Origin: JAJPXI01 sp045602885
GTDB lineage: Bacteria; Bacillota; Clostridia; Oscillospirales; Oscillospiraceae
DNA length: 10,898 nt
NCBI GenBank assembly: GCA_045602885.1
Contig: JAZSCJ010000027.1
Location: 1 to 10,898 of the forward strand
Direction: 5' to 3'
Shown here: piece by piece, positions 1 through 6,768 of the stretch
Layout of the letters: the number at the start of each line of letters is the position of its first letter
Position numbering within the stretch: the stretch's first letter is position 1
Program-made: the position numbers and the translations under genes
Notes under the pieces: model-generated
Told to the model about the DNA's origin: nothing
Database searches by the model: none
Seen by the model: only the letters and a program-made list of their open reading frames with translations

Positions 1-425
1 TGGGCGGTATCGATTACGTGGCCACCATCATGAACAATCTGGACCGCGCCAGCGAGAAGAACATCTTCGATGGTCTGACCGAGCACGATCAGGACCTGGC
101 CGACGAGATCCGCAAGAGAATGTTCGTCTTCGAGGACATCATCACTATGGACGACCGCTCCATTCAGAAGTTTGTGCGTGAGTGCGATCCCAGAGATCTG
201 GTGCTGTCCCTCAAGATGGCCAACGACGAGGTGGCAAACAAGCTGTTTGCCAATATGTCGGCCCGTATGGCACAGTACATCCGGGATGACTTGGAGATCA
301 CCGCTAATGTGCGTATGCGTGATGTGGAAGAAGCCCAGCAGCGTATCGTGGGTATTATTCGCGATCTGGAAGAGAAGGGTGAAATCATCATCATGAAGGG
401 CGGAAAGGACGATATCATTGCCTAA
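1..425 (+). CDS. fliG: Flagellar motor switch protein FliG, C-terminal part (5' end outside window)
   Basis: The reading frame enters the window at base 3 and gives the last 140 residues of FliG, the rotor protein that receives torque from MotA and sits between the MS ring and FliM in the C ring. The visible part is the C-terminal domain. It holds the conserved 'MFVFEDI' and 'DDRSIQ' segments and the charged torque helix. The residues equivalent to E. coli R281, D288, D289 and R297 are all present: an SAR arginine at 264-266, RDD at 282-290, and VR at 309-314. The position of E. coli K264 appears to be Glu, with Arg/Lys next to it. The GTG at base 18 is not a start, because the frame is open upstream and in register with FliG. 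The stop overlaps the fliH start by 8 bases, so the two genes are probably translationally coupled. Identity is secure; only the N-terminal and middle domains are missing, because of the window edge. Confidence 0.96.
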   Translation, partial: GGIDYVATIMNNLDRASEKNIFDGLTEHDQDLADEIRKRMFVFEDIITMDDRSIQKFVRECDPRDLVLSLKMANDEVANKLFANMSARMAQYIRDDLEITANVRMRDVEEAQQRIVGIIRDLEEKGEIIIMKGGKDDIIA

Positions 426-1314
426 CATTTGGAAACGCCTGTCCAGCCCGAAGGTCGAGTTGTTCCAGTTCCCGGACGCAGACGAGATTGTACTGGAAAA
501 GCCGCGCAAGGCGGCGGCCGTGCAATCGGATGTGTTTCCTGACTTTGAGCAGGAGGACCGGGCGGAGCAGCAGATCTGGCCGGATGAGTCGGAACAGCCG
601 GAAGAATCGCCGGAGCCGGAAGAAGCGATGGAGCCGGAAGCGCAACCCGAGCCGGATCCCATCAGCTTTGCACAGATCCAGGCGGACAGCATTGTACAGG
701 ACGCCCGTCGGCAGGCGGAAGAAATTTTAGCCAAAGCCCGACAGGAGGCGGAGGAAGAAGCCTTCCGCATCTTTGAGGCGTCCCGGCAAAGCGGCTCGGA
801 GGCAGGATATGCCGAGGGGCTGGAACGGGGCATTGCTCAGGCCATGGAGGACAATGAGATCTTTCGGCAGGAGCAGGCTCGGGAGCTGGGGCAGGAAGTG
901 CAGCGCTTTTTGGAAAAGGCGGGCAAGGAGCTGGACCGGCAGATGGACGAAAATGTAGGTCAGTTGCGTGACCTGGCCATTGCAGTGGCGGAAAAAGTCA
1001 TCTGCATCAGCCTGAAAAGCAGCGAAGGTGTGATCGCACGCATGATCCAAACGGCATTGGAAAAGCGCAAGCGCCGTGAGTGGGTACATATCTACATCGC
1101 AGAATGTGACGCTAAGGGGTTGACCCCTATGCCGGCCGGTCTGTCTTCGGCGTTGATGAGCATTTCTGACCGCGTGCGGATCATCCCCATGGCGGAGGAT
1201 GAAAGCGGCACTTGCATCATTGAGATGCCCGACGAGATCATCGATGCCAGCGCAGGGACTCAGCTGAACAACATTCGTTCCATGCTGCTGGATGTGGATG
1301 CACCTATGCTATAA
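418..1314 (+). CDS. fliH: Flagellar assembly protein FliH, regulator of the export ATPase
   Basis: This is a 298-residue FliH, the peripheral-stalk-like dimer that binds the FliI ATPase and links it to the C ring and export gate. Residues about 40-82 form an acidic, Pro/Glu-rich, presumably disordered segment. Residues about 85-125 are an Ala/Glu/Arg-rich helix. They are followed by the FliH GxxxG repeat (G126, G130, G134, G138) and a long coiled coil. The C-terminal domain ends with the family-typical 'CIIEMPDEIIDAS..TQL' segment (about 266-283). A Trp near the N-terminus (W5) may match the tryptophans that FliH uses to contact FliN or FlhA; this is inference. The start is TTG at 418, overlapping the fliG stop, with the Shine-Dalgarno GGAAAGGA about 7 bases upstream. 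No in-frame ATG occurs until residue 71, so TTG is the only sensible choice. The longer N-terminus compared with enterobacterial FliH is the acidic segment. Confidence 0.93.
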   Translation: MPNIWKRLSSPKVELFQFPDADEIVLEKPRKAAAVQSDVFPDFEQEDRAEQQIWPDESEQPEESPEPEEAMEPEAQPEPDPISFAQIQADSIVQDARRQAEEILAKARQEAEEEAFRIFEASRQSGSEAGYAEGLERGIAQAMEDNEIFRQEQARELGQEVQRFLEKAGKELDRQMDENVGQLRDLAIAVAEKVICISLKSSEGVIARMIQTALEKRKRREWVHIYIAECDAKGLTPMPAGLSSALMSISDRVRIIPMAEDESGTCIIEMPDEIIDASAGTQLNNIRSMLLDVDAPML

Positions 1315-1315
1315 T
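1307..1315 (+). promoter_or_regulatory. Possible internal extended -10 promoter before fliI
   Basis: A perfect extended -10 element (TGC then TATAAT) spans the fliH stop codon. No convincing -35 hexamer lies 16-18 bases upstream. A transcript starting at the usual distance would begin around 1321-1323, at or inside the fliI Shine-Dalgarno AGGAGG (1321-1326). Perfect TATAAT is uncommon in GC-rich coding DNA, but here it partly encodes the FliH C-terminus. It is therefore only a candidate. Confidence 0.25.
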
Positions 1316-1336
1316 ATATGAGGAGGACAGTTCGGC

Positions 1337-2641
1337 GTGTTTCGGTCTATGATTCGACAGATCCATAACGCAGAAACCTATAGCCTGACCGGAAAGATCG
1401 AGAACATCGTCGGTATGTCCATTGAAGCCTCCGGCGGCCATGCCGCAGTCGGCGATATTTGCCGGATCTACAACGGCGAGACCGGCTGCCAGGTGACCGC
1501 CGAGGTGGTTGGCTTTAAGAATGATCACATTCTGCTCATGCCTTATTCAGATATGAACGGAATTTCGGCGGGCAACTTTGTCCGCAATACCGGAAGCCAG
1601 CTCTCCCTTCGTGTGGGTGAATTCCTGCGGGGCAGGATCATCAATGCGCTGGGTCAGCCCCTGGATGGGAAAGGGCCGCTGGAAGGCGGAACGCCCTATT
1701 GCATCAGCGGAAGCTACATTAACCCCCTGAGTCGACCGCCCATCCGGGAGCGGATGGAGTTTGGTGTCAAGGCCATTGACGGTATGATCACCATTGGCAA
1801 GGGACAGCGTATCGGTATCTTCGCCGGTTCCGGCGTGGGCAAGAGTACGCTGATGGGTATGATCGCCAAAAACGTTCGCGCCGACATCAATGTCATCGCC
1901 CTGGTGGGTGAACGTGGACGAGAAGTTTTGGAATTTGTCCAGCGTGATCTGGGCGAGGAGGGCATGCGCCGCTCCATTCTGGTGGTGGCCACCTCCGACC
2001 AGCCGGCCATGCTTCGCATGAAGTGTCCCGGCGTGGCCACCGGCATCGCGGAATATTTCCGGGATCAGGGCTACGATGTGCTGCTGATGATGGATTCGCT
2101 GACACGCTTTGCCATGGCGCAGCGTGAGATCGGATTGGCCATCGGTGAGCCACCCATCGCCCGTGGTTACACACCTTCCATTTATACCGAGCTGCCCAAA
2201 CTGCTGGAACGCAGCGGTAACTTTGAAAAGGGGTCCATCACCGGTGTTTACACCGTGCTGGTGGAGGGCGACGACACCAACGAGCCCATTGCCGATACGG
2301 TGCGTGGTATTCTGGACGGGCACATCGTACTTTCCCGTGCGCTGGCCAACGCCAACCACTATCCGGCCATCGACGTCAGCGCAAGTATTTCCCGTTTGAT
2401 GAGTGAGATCGTTTCGCCGGAGCACCGGCAGGCGGCGGCGCAGATTCGAGATATTCTCAGCGTATATGAGAAAAATGCCGACTTGGTGGCCATTGGCGCC
2501 TACAAGCCGGGCACCAATCGAAAGCTGGATTTCGCGCTGTCCAAGATCGACCAGGTCAACGCCTTCCTGCGGCAGTATGTGGAGGATTCCTTCACCTATG
2601 AGGAAACGCTGGAAAAGCTGCAGGAAATCGTCAAGAACTAA
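1337..2641 (+). CDS. fliI: Flagellum-specific export ATPase FliI
   Basis: This 434-residue protein is the F1-beta-like ATPase that energises export of flagellar subunits at the base of the type III apparatus. The N-terminal beta-barrel covers about 1-90. The Walker A loop is GSGVGKST (164-171, K169, T171). The catalytic-glutamate segment is GERGREV (191-197). Walker B is DVLLMMD (247-253). The type III ATPase signature GYTPSIYTELPKLLERSG lies at 277-294. Length is typical of the family and no key residue is missing. The start is GTG at 1337, with AGGAGG at 1321-1326 ten bases upstream. The next in-frame ATG (1349) would leave 22 bases and is less likely. It lies between its regulators FliH and FliJ, the standard export module. 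A flagellar assignment rather than a virulence type III ATPase rests on this context. Confidence 0.97.
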   Translation: MFRSMIRQIHNAETYSLTGKIENIVGMSIEASGGHAAVGDICRIYNGETGCQVTAEVVGFKNDHILLMPYSDMNGISAGNFVRNTGSQLSLRVGEFLRGRIINALGQPLDGKGPLEGGTPYCISGSYINPLSRPPIRERMEFGVKAIDGMITIGKGQRIGIFAGSGVGKSTLMGMIAKNVRADINVIALVGERGREVLEFVQRDLGEEGMRRSILVVATSDQPAMLRMKCPGVATGIAEYFRDQGYDVLLMMDSLTRFAMAQREIGLAIGEPPIARGYTPSIYTELPKLLERSGNFEKGSITGVYTVLVEGDDTNEPIADTVRGILDGHIVLSRALANANHYPAIDVSASISRLMSEIVSPEHRQAAAQIRDILSVYEKNADLVAIGAYKPGTNRKLDFALSKIDQVNAFLRQYVEDSFTYEETLEKLQEIVKN

Positions 2642-2665
2642 GCGCGGTGAAGGAGGGGATGGCCG

Positions 2666-3121
2666 ATGAAGCGGTTTCAATTTTCGTTGCAGACCGTTCT
2701 CTCCTACAAACAGCAGGTGCTGGATTCCCTGCAGGTAGAGCATGCAACCATTCTGCAAAAGGTTCGGGCGCAGGAAGAACATATCGCCGCGTGCTGGACA
2801 CGTTACCGGGCCTACAACGAAGAGTTTCGCAAGCGCTCGGTGGAGGGCATCCCGGTCATGGAGGCGCGTGTGTATGAAAACGGCCTGCGTGGCATGGAGG
2901 AGACCATTCAGCAGGAGACCGAAACGCTGGAGCAGCTGCAAAAGCAGGAGGATGAAAAACGCAACGAAGTGATCGAGGCCCGGAAAGAAACGGCGTCCAT
3001 TGAGATGCTCAAGGACAAAAAGCTGGCGGCCTATCATAAAGAGGAGCAAAAGGCCGACGAAAACTTCGTAGAGGAATTTGTCAGCGCGGCACGAACCAGA
3101 AACGGCACAAGCGGCGCATAG
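2666..3121 (+). CDS. fliJ: Flagellar export protein FliJ
   Basis: This is a 151-residue, highly charged, almost wholly helical coiled-coil protein. It has the FliJ N-terminal pattern FQFSLQTVLSYKQQ (residues 4-17) and no membrane segment. FliJ acts as the gamma-like stalk inside the FliI hexamer and couples the ATPase to the export gate protein FlhA; it also helps recycle chaperones. Length matches the family (about 145-150). The start ATG at 2666 has AGGAGGGG at 2651-2658, seven bases upstream, and the gene follows fliI by 24 bases. The identity comes from the N-terminal pattern, the coiled-coil character and the fixed place after fliI, since FliJ sequences are otherwise weakly conserved. 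Confidence 0.9.
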   Translation: MKRFQFSLQTVLSYKQQVLDSLQVEHATILQKVRAQEEHIAACWTRYRAYNEEFRKRSVEGIPVMEARVYENGLRGMEETIQQETETLEQLQKQEDEKRNEVIEARKETASIEMLKDKKLAAYHKEEQKADENFVEEFVSAARTRNGTSGA

Positions 3122-3152
3122 ACAAAAAACAACCCCGACAAAAATAACCCCG
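3122..3152 (+). repeat. Two-copy A/C-rich tandem repeat directly after fliJ
   Basis: Two adjacent near-identical units, 3122-3137 (16 bases) and 3138-3152 (15 bases), share the form ACAAAAA..AACCCCG. They begin immediately after the fliJ stop codon. No coding role is apparent. The unstructured, A-rich RNA could be an accessible site for RNase or other factors, but nothing in the sequence proves this. Confidence 0.5.
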
Positions 3153-3159
3153 TCCGAAT

Positions 3160-3175
3160 CGGTGGGCAACCGCCG
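3160..3175 (+). other. Short hairpin with GCAA tetraloop in the fliJ-fliK gap
   Basis: A 6-base-pair stem (3160-3165 with 3170-3175, one G-U pair) closes a GCAA loop of the stable GNRA class. An AT-rich stretch follows (3176-3200), but there is no run of T, so a normal terminator is unlikely. It may mark an mRNA processing or attenuation point between the export and hook gene groups. The rest of this 96-base gap holds only the tandem repeat and the strong fliK ribosome-binding site. Confidence 0.35.
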
Positions 3176-3217
3176 TTTGGAATATACATTTAATAAATAG
3201 GAAGGAGGTGCAAAGAG

Positions 3218-4324
3218 ATGATGGACGCAATGTTGAATGTACAGCTTCAGTTGATGCAGACCATGACCCAGCAGCGCCCGGAGGAAACCGAATCGACAAG
3301 CGATCAGTTCCGTGCTTTGATGCAGGAGCGGCGCGACGCGGCACAGGCCGAGCCGACGGTGGAATCGGAAGTGCAGGGCGAGGAGCAGACAACCATCCCC
3401 GTGCAGAAGGACACGCTGAATCACGAGGAACAGGTGCAGGAGCAGATGGTTCTGGCCGCCATGGCCATGATGCAGAATCCCGTGGTGTATCCGCAGGAGA
3501 TGCAGGTACAGCAGCAGGCCGAGAACACGGTGCAGGTGCTTCCCTTTGTGGCACAGCAAACCCAAACCCAGCAGGTGGCAGCTCAGACCGGTTCGGTGCT
3601 TACTCCCGAGGTCATGCAGCAGGCGCAGGGTGAATTCGCCCCGCAGACCCAGAGCAGTCCCGAGAACACGGCGGTTCTTACCGTGGTGGAATCGGAGCAG
3701 CCCGTGCAAACCGATGTGCAGCAGCCCATTGAGGCGGTGGAGCACACCGACACGGAGATGAATGTCGAGGTCAAACGCCAGGGCCAGGAAACCGACGAGA
3801 GCGTAACGGTGGAAGCCGGCGCAGAAACTCCGGTGTTCCGCAATGTGCGTGAGATCCCCCTCAAGGTGGGCGAAGCTCCGGCAAGCGAAGAGATGGTCAA
3901 CACCAAGTCGGTGGAAAGCCAGATCGGCGAGAAGCTGAGCGAAGCGGTACAACTGGGTGAGACTCGCGTGGAACTGCAACTGACCCCTGAGCATTTGGGC
4001 CGCGTGCAGGTGGAAATGACCTGGAACGCAGAAGGCGCTTTGCGGGTGACCATTCAGGCGGAAAACAGCCAGACCCGGAGCATCCTGGAACGGGATACCA
4101 CCAATCTGCTGATGGCGCTGAATCGTCATACCGGGGAAGAGGTACAGGTCGTTGTGACCGCGCAGAGCCAGGAGAGCCAATCCCAGCAGTTCCAGCAGGA
4201 GCACCACAACGGCGACGGTCGCCAGAATCAACAGCAGAACCAGAGAAACCATGACCGGGACGGTCAGGATTTCCTGCAGCAGCTGCGACTGGGACTGATC
4301 CCCCTGGAGAGGGAAGTATCCTAA
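3218..4324 (+). CDS. fliK: Flagellar hook-length control protein FliK
   Basis: This 368-residue protein is the molecular ruler secreted during hook growth; it switches FlhB specificity from hook to filament export. The first 235 residues are low in complexity and rich in Gln, Glu and Val, as expected for the elongated ruler part. The conserved C-terminal hook-control domain lies at about 235-315, with the diagnostic 'VELQLTPEHLGRVQVEM' (251-267) and the following 'LRVTIQAENSQTRSIL'. A Gln/His/Asn-rich tail follows (about 316-350). The start is ATG at 3218 (a second ATG follows at 3221), with the very strong Shine-Dalgarno AGGAGGTG at 3203-3210, seven bases upstream. It opens the hook gene group after a 96-base gap. 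The N-terminal half would not be recognisable alone; the C-terminal domain and context make the assignment. Confidence 0.93.
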   Translation: MMDAMLNVQLQLMQTMTQQRPEETESTSDQFRALMQERRDAAQAEPTVESEVQGEEQTTIPVQKDTLNHEEQVQEQMVLAAMAMMQNPVVYPQEMQVQQQAENTVQVLPFVAQQTQTQQVAAQTGSVLTPEVMQQAQGEFAPQTQSSPENTAVLTVVESEQPVQTDVQQPIEAVEHTDTEMNVEVKRQGQETDESVTVEAGAETPVFRNVREIPLKVGEAPASEEMVNTKSVESQIGEKLSEAVQLGETRVELQLTPEHLGRVQVEMTWNAEGALRVTIQAENSQTRSILERDTTNLLMALNRHTGEEVQVVVTAQSQESQSQQFQQEHHNGDGRQNQQQNQRNHDRDGQDFLQQLRLGLIPLEREVS

Positions 4325-4342
4325 AAGAAAGGACGTGAGCAC

Positions 4343-4858
4343 ATGAGCGGATTTATCGGCGACATTACCAACTACTTGTCCGCAGGCAACGCCAACGCGC
4401 TGGCAGCGGCCAACGCCAACAAGAACAGCGACTCGATGGGTCTGGACATGACCGATTTTCTGACGCTGATGGTGACCGAACTGACCAACCAGAGCATCGA
4501 CAGCACGGCAGATACCTCGGAAATGCTCAATCAGCTGGTACAGATGCAGATGATCCAGGCACTGACCAACATGACCGACGCCTCGGTGATGTCCTATGCG
4601 GCGTCCTTGGTAGGTAAGGAAGTGACGGTCGGCCAGTATGACTCCGAAGGAGTTTTGCAGGAGGTCGTGGGTACCGTGACCGGCACCGGAAGCTACGGCG
4701 GTGAGCAGGTGGTCTTTGTGGGCGACAAGTACTACTACATGAACGAGATCATGGCAGTGGGACGCTTGCCCGAGGTCGAACAGGCTCCGGCCGAAGGGGA
4801 GGACGACGCTGCACAACAGCCCAATACACAGCCCCCCGAAAGCCAGTCGGCGATTTGA
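4343..4858 (+). CDS. flgD: Hook assembly scaffold (cap) protein FlgD, short and divergent form
   Basis: This is a 171-residue protein that caps the growing hook and directs FlgE polymerisation. The N-terminal FlgD pattern is present as 'LDMTDFLTLMVTELTNQ' (34-50), followed by a Met/Gln-rich helix (58-75). 'ASLVGKEVTV' (87-96) leads into the family's beta-rich part. The usual 'NQDP..P.D' turn after the first helix reads NQSIDSTAD, so the conserved Asp-Pro is lost. The protein is shorter than enterobacterial FlgD (about 230) and lacks most of its C-terminal FnIII-like region. It ends in an acidic Pro/Gln-rich tail (about 143-171). The start ATG at 4343 has AAAGGA at 4328-4333, nine bases upstream. 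Its position between fliK and flgE fits FlgD well. Confidence 0.88.
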   Translation: MSGFIGDITNYLSAGNANALAAANANKNSDSMGLDMTDFLTLMVTELTNQSIDSTADTSEMLNQLVQMQMIQALTNMTDASVMSYAASLVGKEVTVGQYDSEGVLQEVVGTVTGTGSYGGEQVVFVGDKYYYMNEIMAVGRLPEVEQAPAEGEDDAAQQPNTQPPESQSAI

Positions 4859-4870
4859 GGTGACTGCACT

Positions 4871-5245
4871 ATGATCGATCGCATCAGTCAACTGCAGCTT
4901 CAGCGCGCGGTACAGGCGGAGCAGCGGAAACCGGCACAGTCGGGTGAGTTCGGCGCATTGCTTCAGCAGGAGCTTGGCGCAGTACAGCAGCCGGAAGTGG
5001 CCTTTTCCAAGCACGCAGTCGCCCGAGCCGAGGAACGGGGCATTGAGATCACCCCCGATCTGATCGACCAGCTGAAGGGAAGCATGATCCGGGCACAGGC
5101 CAAAGGTGCTACCAACATCATTGCCATGGACACCGAAAAGGCATTTATCATCAACGTACCCAATTCCAAAGTGATCACCGCGATCACCCAGGAAGAAATG
5201 AAGGAAAACATTTTTACAAACATTGACGGCGCCGTGTTCCTGTGA
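4871..5245 (+). CDS. Conserved flagellar operon protein (TIGR02530-like), function unknown
   Basis: This 124-residue cytoplasmic protein matches the small family found next to flgD and flgE in many Bacillota and other operons, from my memory of the family. The recognisable core is 'FSKHAVARAEERGIEI' (45-60), then a helix (62-77) and the conserved end 'MKENIFTNIDGAVFL' (110-124). There is no signal peptide or membrane segment. Its N-terminal 40 residues are Gln-rich and probably flexible. The biochemical role is not known to me; genomic position alone suggests hook assembly or its regulation. The start ATG at 4871 has GAGGTGA at 4857-4863, which overlaps the flgD stop codon, so flgD and this gene are likely translationally coupled. 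About 185 bases separate its stop from flgE. Confidence 0.85.
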   Translation: MIDRISQLQLQRAVQAEQRKPAQSGEFGALLQQELGAVQQPEVAFSKHAVARAEERGIEITPDLIDQLKGSMIRAQAKGATNIIAMDTEKAFIINVPNSKVITAITQEEMKENIFTNIDGAVFL

Positions 5246-5261
5246 CATTAGAAACACACAG

Positions 5262-5342
5262 ATAGCAGGACCGGTTTTCGGAGGCTATTGTACTGAGTCC
5301 GAATGACGCAGTACAGGCGGCGCCTATGGAACCCATCGCCGC
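5262..5342 (+). other. Three back-to-back RNA hairpins in the flgE leader
   Basis: Folding by eye gives three consecutive stem-loops. The first is 5262-5288: ATAGC/GCTAT, with an inner CCG/CGG stem and a GTTTT loop. The second is 5289-5315: a 7-base-pair TGTACTG/CAGTACA stem, one A-G mismatch, then GTC/GAC closing CGAAT. The third is 5317-5342: GCGGCG/CGCCGC, a 3-base bulge, then ATGG/CCAT closing AAC. They follow one another with at most one base between. A weaker 4-base-pair stem lies at 5379-5390. No T-run follows, so these are not terminators. I do not recognise a known riboswitch. Confidence 0.45.
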
Positions 5343-5424
5343 GGCGAAGTGGCAGTTTGCATGGACGGTGCAGACAAGGCCGATTTCGGCGCAGCGCGGT
5401 TCCCCTGAAAATCGAAAGGAGTAA
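5293..5424 (+). CDS. Possible small leader ORF (43 codons) ending just before flgE
   Basis: An open frame runs to a TAA at 5422-5424, directly before flgE. A CTG at 5293 lies eight bases after GGAGG (5280-5284). That start would give 43 residues, with a first segment like (M)SPNDAVQAAPMEPIAAAKW and a hydrophilic end. An alternative ATG at 5326 is preceded by AGGCGG (5315-5320) with five bases of spacing and would give 32 residues. The flgE Shine-Dalgarno lies inside its last codons, so translation of this ORF could influence flgE. The peptide resembles no family I know, and both proposed starts fall within predicted hairpins. It could equally be a chance open frame in a structured leader; this is a low-confidence call. 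Confidence 0.25.
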   Translation: MSPNDAVQAAPMEPIAAAKWQFAWTVQTRPISAQRGSPENRKE

Positions 5425-5430
5425 ATGCAA

Positions 5431-6717
5431 ATGACAGGCGCAATGTATGCAGCAATTGCGGGTTTGAAGACCCACATGAGCAAAATGAATGTCATCGGCA
5501 ACAACATCGCCAACGTGAATACCGCTGGCTTCAAATCGCAGCGTACCGTATTTAAGGACGCTATGTATACCATGTATAAAAGCGGCTCCAACGGCACCGA
5601 TACCGTGGGCGGCACCAACCCTGCACAGATCGGTTACGGCTCGCAGATCAGCACCATCGATCTGAACATGAGCTACGGCAGCTTCGCACCCGGCAACACC
5701 ATGGACTGCATGATCGACGGCGACGGCTTCTTCCTGGTCGGCGACAAGGATGTGGCCAACGTCATCGACGCAACCAACCCCTCCAGCTTCAAGAGCCTGG
5801 GTCTGACCCGTGTGGGTGACTTCGGCTTTGGCCCCGATGGCTATCTGGTGGACGGAAACGGCAGCTGCGTGTACGGCTTTTTGAGCGTGGGCAACGAACC
5901 CAACGGCAACCCCATCGTCAGCGACCAGCTGGTGCCCATCCGTCTGCCCAAGATGGAGAAGGTGGCCGTTTCCCTGCAGACTGACATCGGTGAAGGCGTT
6001 GGCTCCGAGCTGGAAGCCGATGAGCTGGAAGATCTCACCGAGGGTTCCGATTTCGAGTATGTATACAAGGTTCGCTATCCTGTGGTCGCTTCGGCGGGCG
6101 ATGATGCCCCGGCGACCAAGGCGGATGAGCTGCTGGCAGAAGCGGCCAAGACCAATGGCACCCGCCTGGTGGATTACGATGCGTACATGAACGGCACGCT
6201 GGAGGATGACGAGGACCCGATGCAGCTGGCCTTTGCCCAGCTGGACAGTATCTCCATTGACCAGTTCACCGGCCGCATTTCCGGCACCACCAAGGACAGC
6301 GATGAGTGGATCACCATCGGCTTTTTGGCCCTGGGCAACGTGACCAACCCCAACGGCGTGGCTCACACCGGCGGTTTCTACTACACCTGCGGCGACGGCG
6401 CCGGTGATCTGCAGATCTCCCTGATGGGCGGCGCGGCCGAGACGCTGAAGGTTCCCGGCGGCGGCACGCTGACCCATGTGAACGGCAGCCTGGCTGCGAC
6501 CGACGCCGACGGCAACCCCGTCGACCTGAGCACCAAGGCTGAGGTCAGCAGCGCCGGTATCACCCAGCTTCTGACCGGCGGTCTGGAGCAGTCCAACGTG
6601 GATCTGGCCACCGAAATCTCTGAGATGATCACCACCCAGCGCGGCTATCAGGCCAACACCCGAATCATTACCGTGACCGACACCATGCTGGAAGAGCTGG
6701 TGAATATGAAGCGATAA
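5431..6717 (+). CDS. flgE: Flagellar hook protein FlgE
   Basis: This 428-residue protein polymerises into the universal joint between rod and filament. The N-terminal rod/hook/filament motif is clear: 'MYAAIAGLKTHMSKMNVIGNNIANVNTAGFK' spread over 5-35. The conserved 'TRVGDFGFGPDGYLVDGNG' lies at 126-144. The C-terminal axial helix ends with 'GGLEQSNVDLATEISEMITTQRGYQANTRI' (383-412) and a normal FlgE terminus. Residues about 185-263 form a very acidic variable region, expected to be the exposed outer domain. Three cysteines (93, 146, 320) are present. I chose ATG 5431 because AAAGGAG (5415-5421) then sits nine bases upstream. ATG 5425, two codons earlier, would leave only three bases. The gene is preceded by a long structured leader and followed by a very stable hairpin, which may set its expression apart from its neighbours. 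Confidence 0.95.
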   Translation: MTGAMYAAIAGLKTHMSKMNVIGNNIANVNTAGFKSQRTVFKDAMYTMYKSGSNGTDTVGGTNPAQIGYGSQISTIDLNMSYGSFAPGNTMDCMIDGDGFFLVGDKDVANVIDATNPSSFKSLGLTRVGDFGFGPDGYLVDGNGSCVYGFLSVGNEPNGNPIVSDQLVPIRLPKMEKVAVSLQTDIGEGVGSELEADELEDLTEGSDFEYVYKVRYPVVASAGDDAPATKADELLAEAAKTNGTRLVDYDAYMNGTLEDDEDPMQLAFAQLDSISIDQFTGRISGTTKDSDEWITIGFLALGNVTNPNGVAHTGGFYYTCGDGAGDLQISLMGGAAETLKVPGGGTLTHVNGSLAATDADGNPVDLSTKAEVSSAGITQLLTGGLEQSNVDLATEISEMITTQRGYQANTRIITVTDTMLEELVNMKR

Positions 6718-6736
6718 GTAACTTAGGTTAGGTATA

Positions 6737-6767
6737 CCGCCGGGGCGGGGTTTCCCGCCCCCGGTGG
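6737..6767 (+). other. Very stable GC-rich hairpin between flgE and swrD (terminator-like, no T-run)
   Basis: A 13-base-pair stem (6737-6749 with 6754-6767, one bulged C and one G-U pair) closes a GTTT loop; A6736-T6768 can add a pair. The bases after it (TCTGCC) contain no T-run, so intrinsic termination should be weak at most. A hairpin right after the hook gene could protect the 3' end of a processed flgE mRNA or pause transcription before the stator genes. Confidence 0.6.
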
Positions 6768-6768
6768 T

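Noticed and set aside
1547..5257. A 1236-codon open frame on the - strand
   Set aside because: It lies antisense to fliI, fliJ, fliK, flgD and the next gene, all clearly real, and has a low-complexity His/Leu-rich translation. It is a shadow of GC-rich codon use.
5360..5388. Sigma-28 type promoter before flgE (GCCGATTT resembles its -10)
   Set aside because: No TAAA-like -35 occurs 15-16 bases upstream, and GCCGATTTCGGC is better explained as a small inverted repeat.
5246..5430. c-di-GMP riboswitch before flgE
   Set aside because: The conserved core sequences of class I and class II c-di-GMP aptamers as I remember them are not present.
6737..6768. Rho-independent terminator after flgE
   Set aside because: The stem is strong, but no T-run follows, and the operon continues 23 bases later with swrD. 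It is kept only as a hairpin of unknown role.
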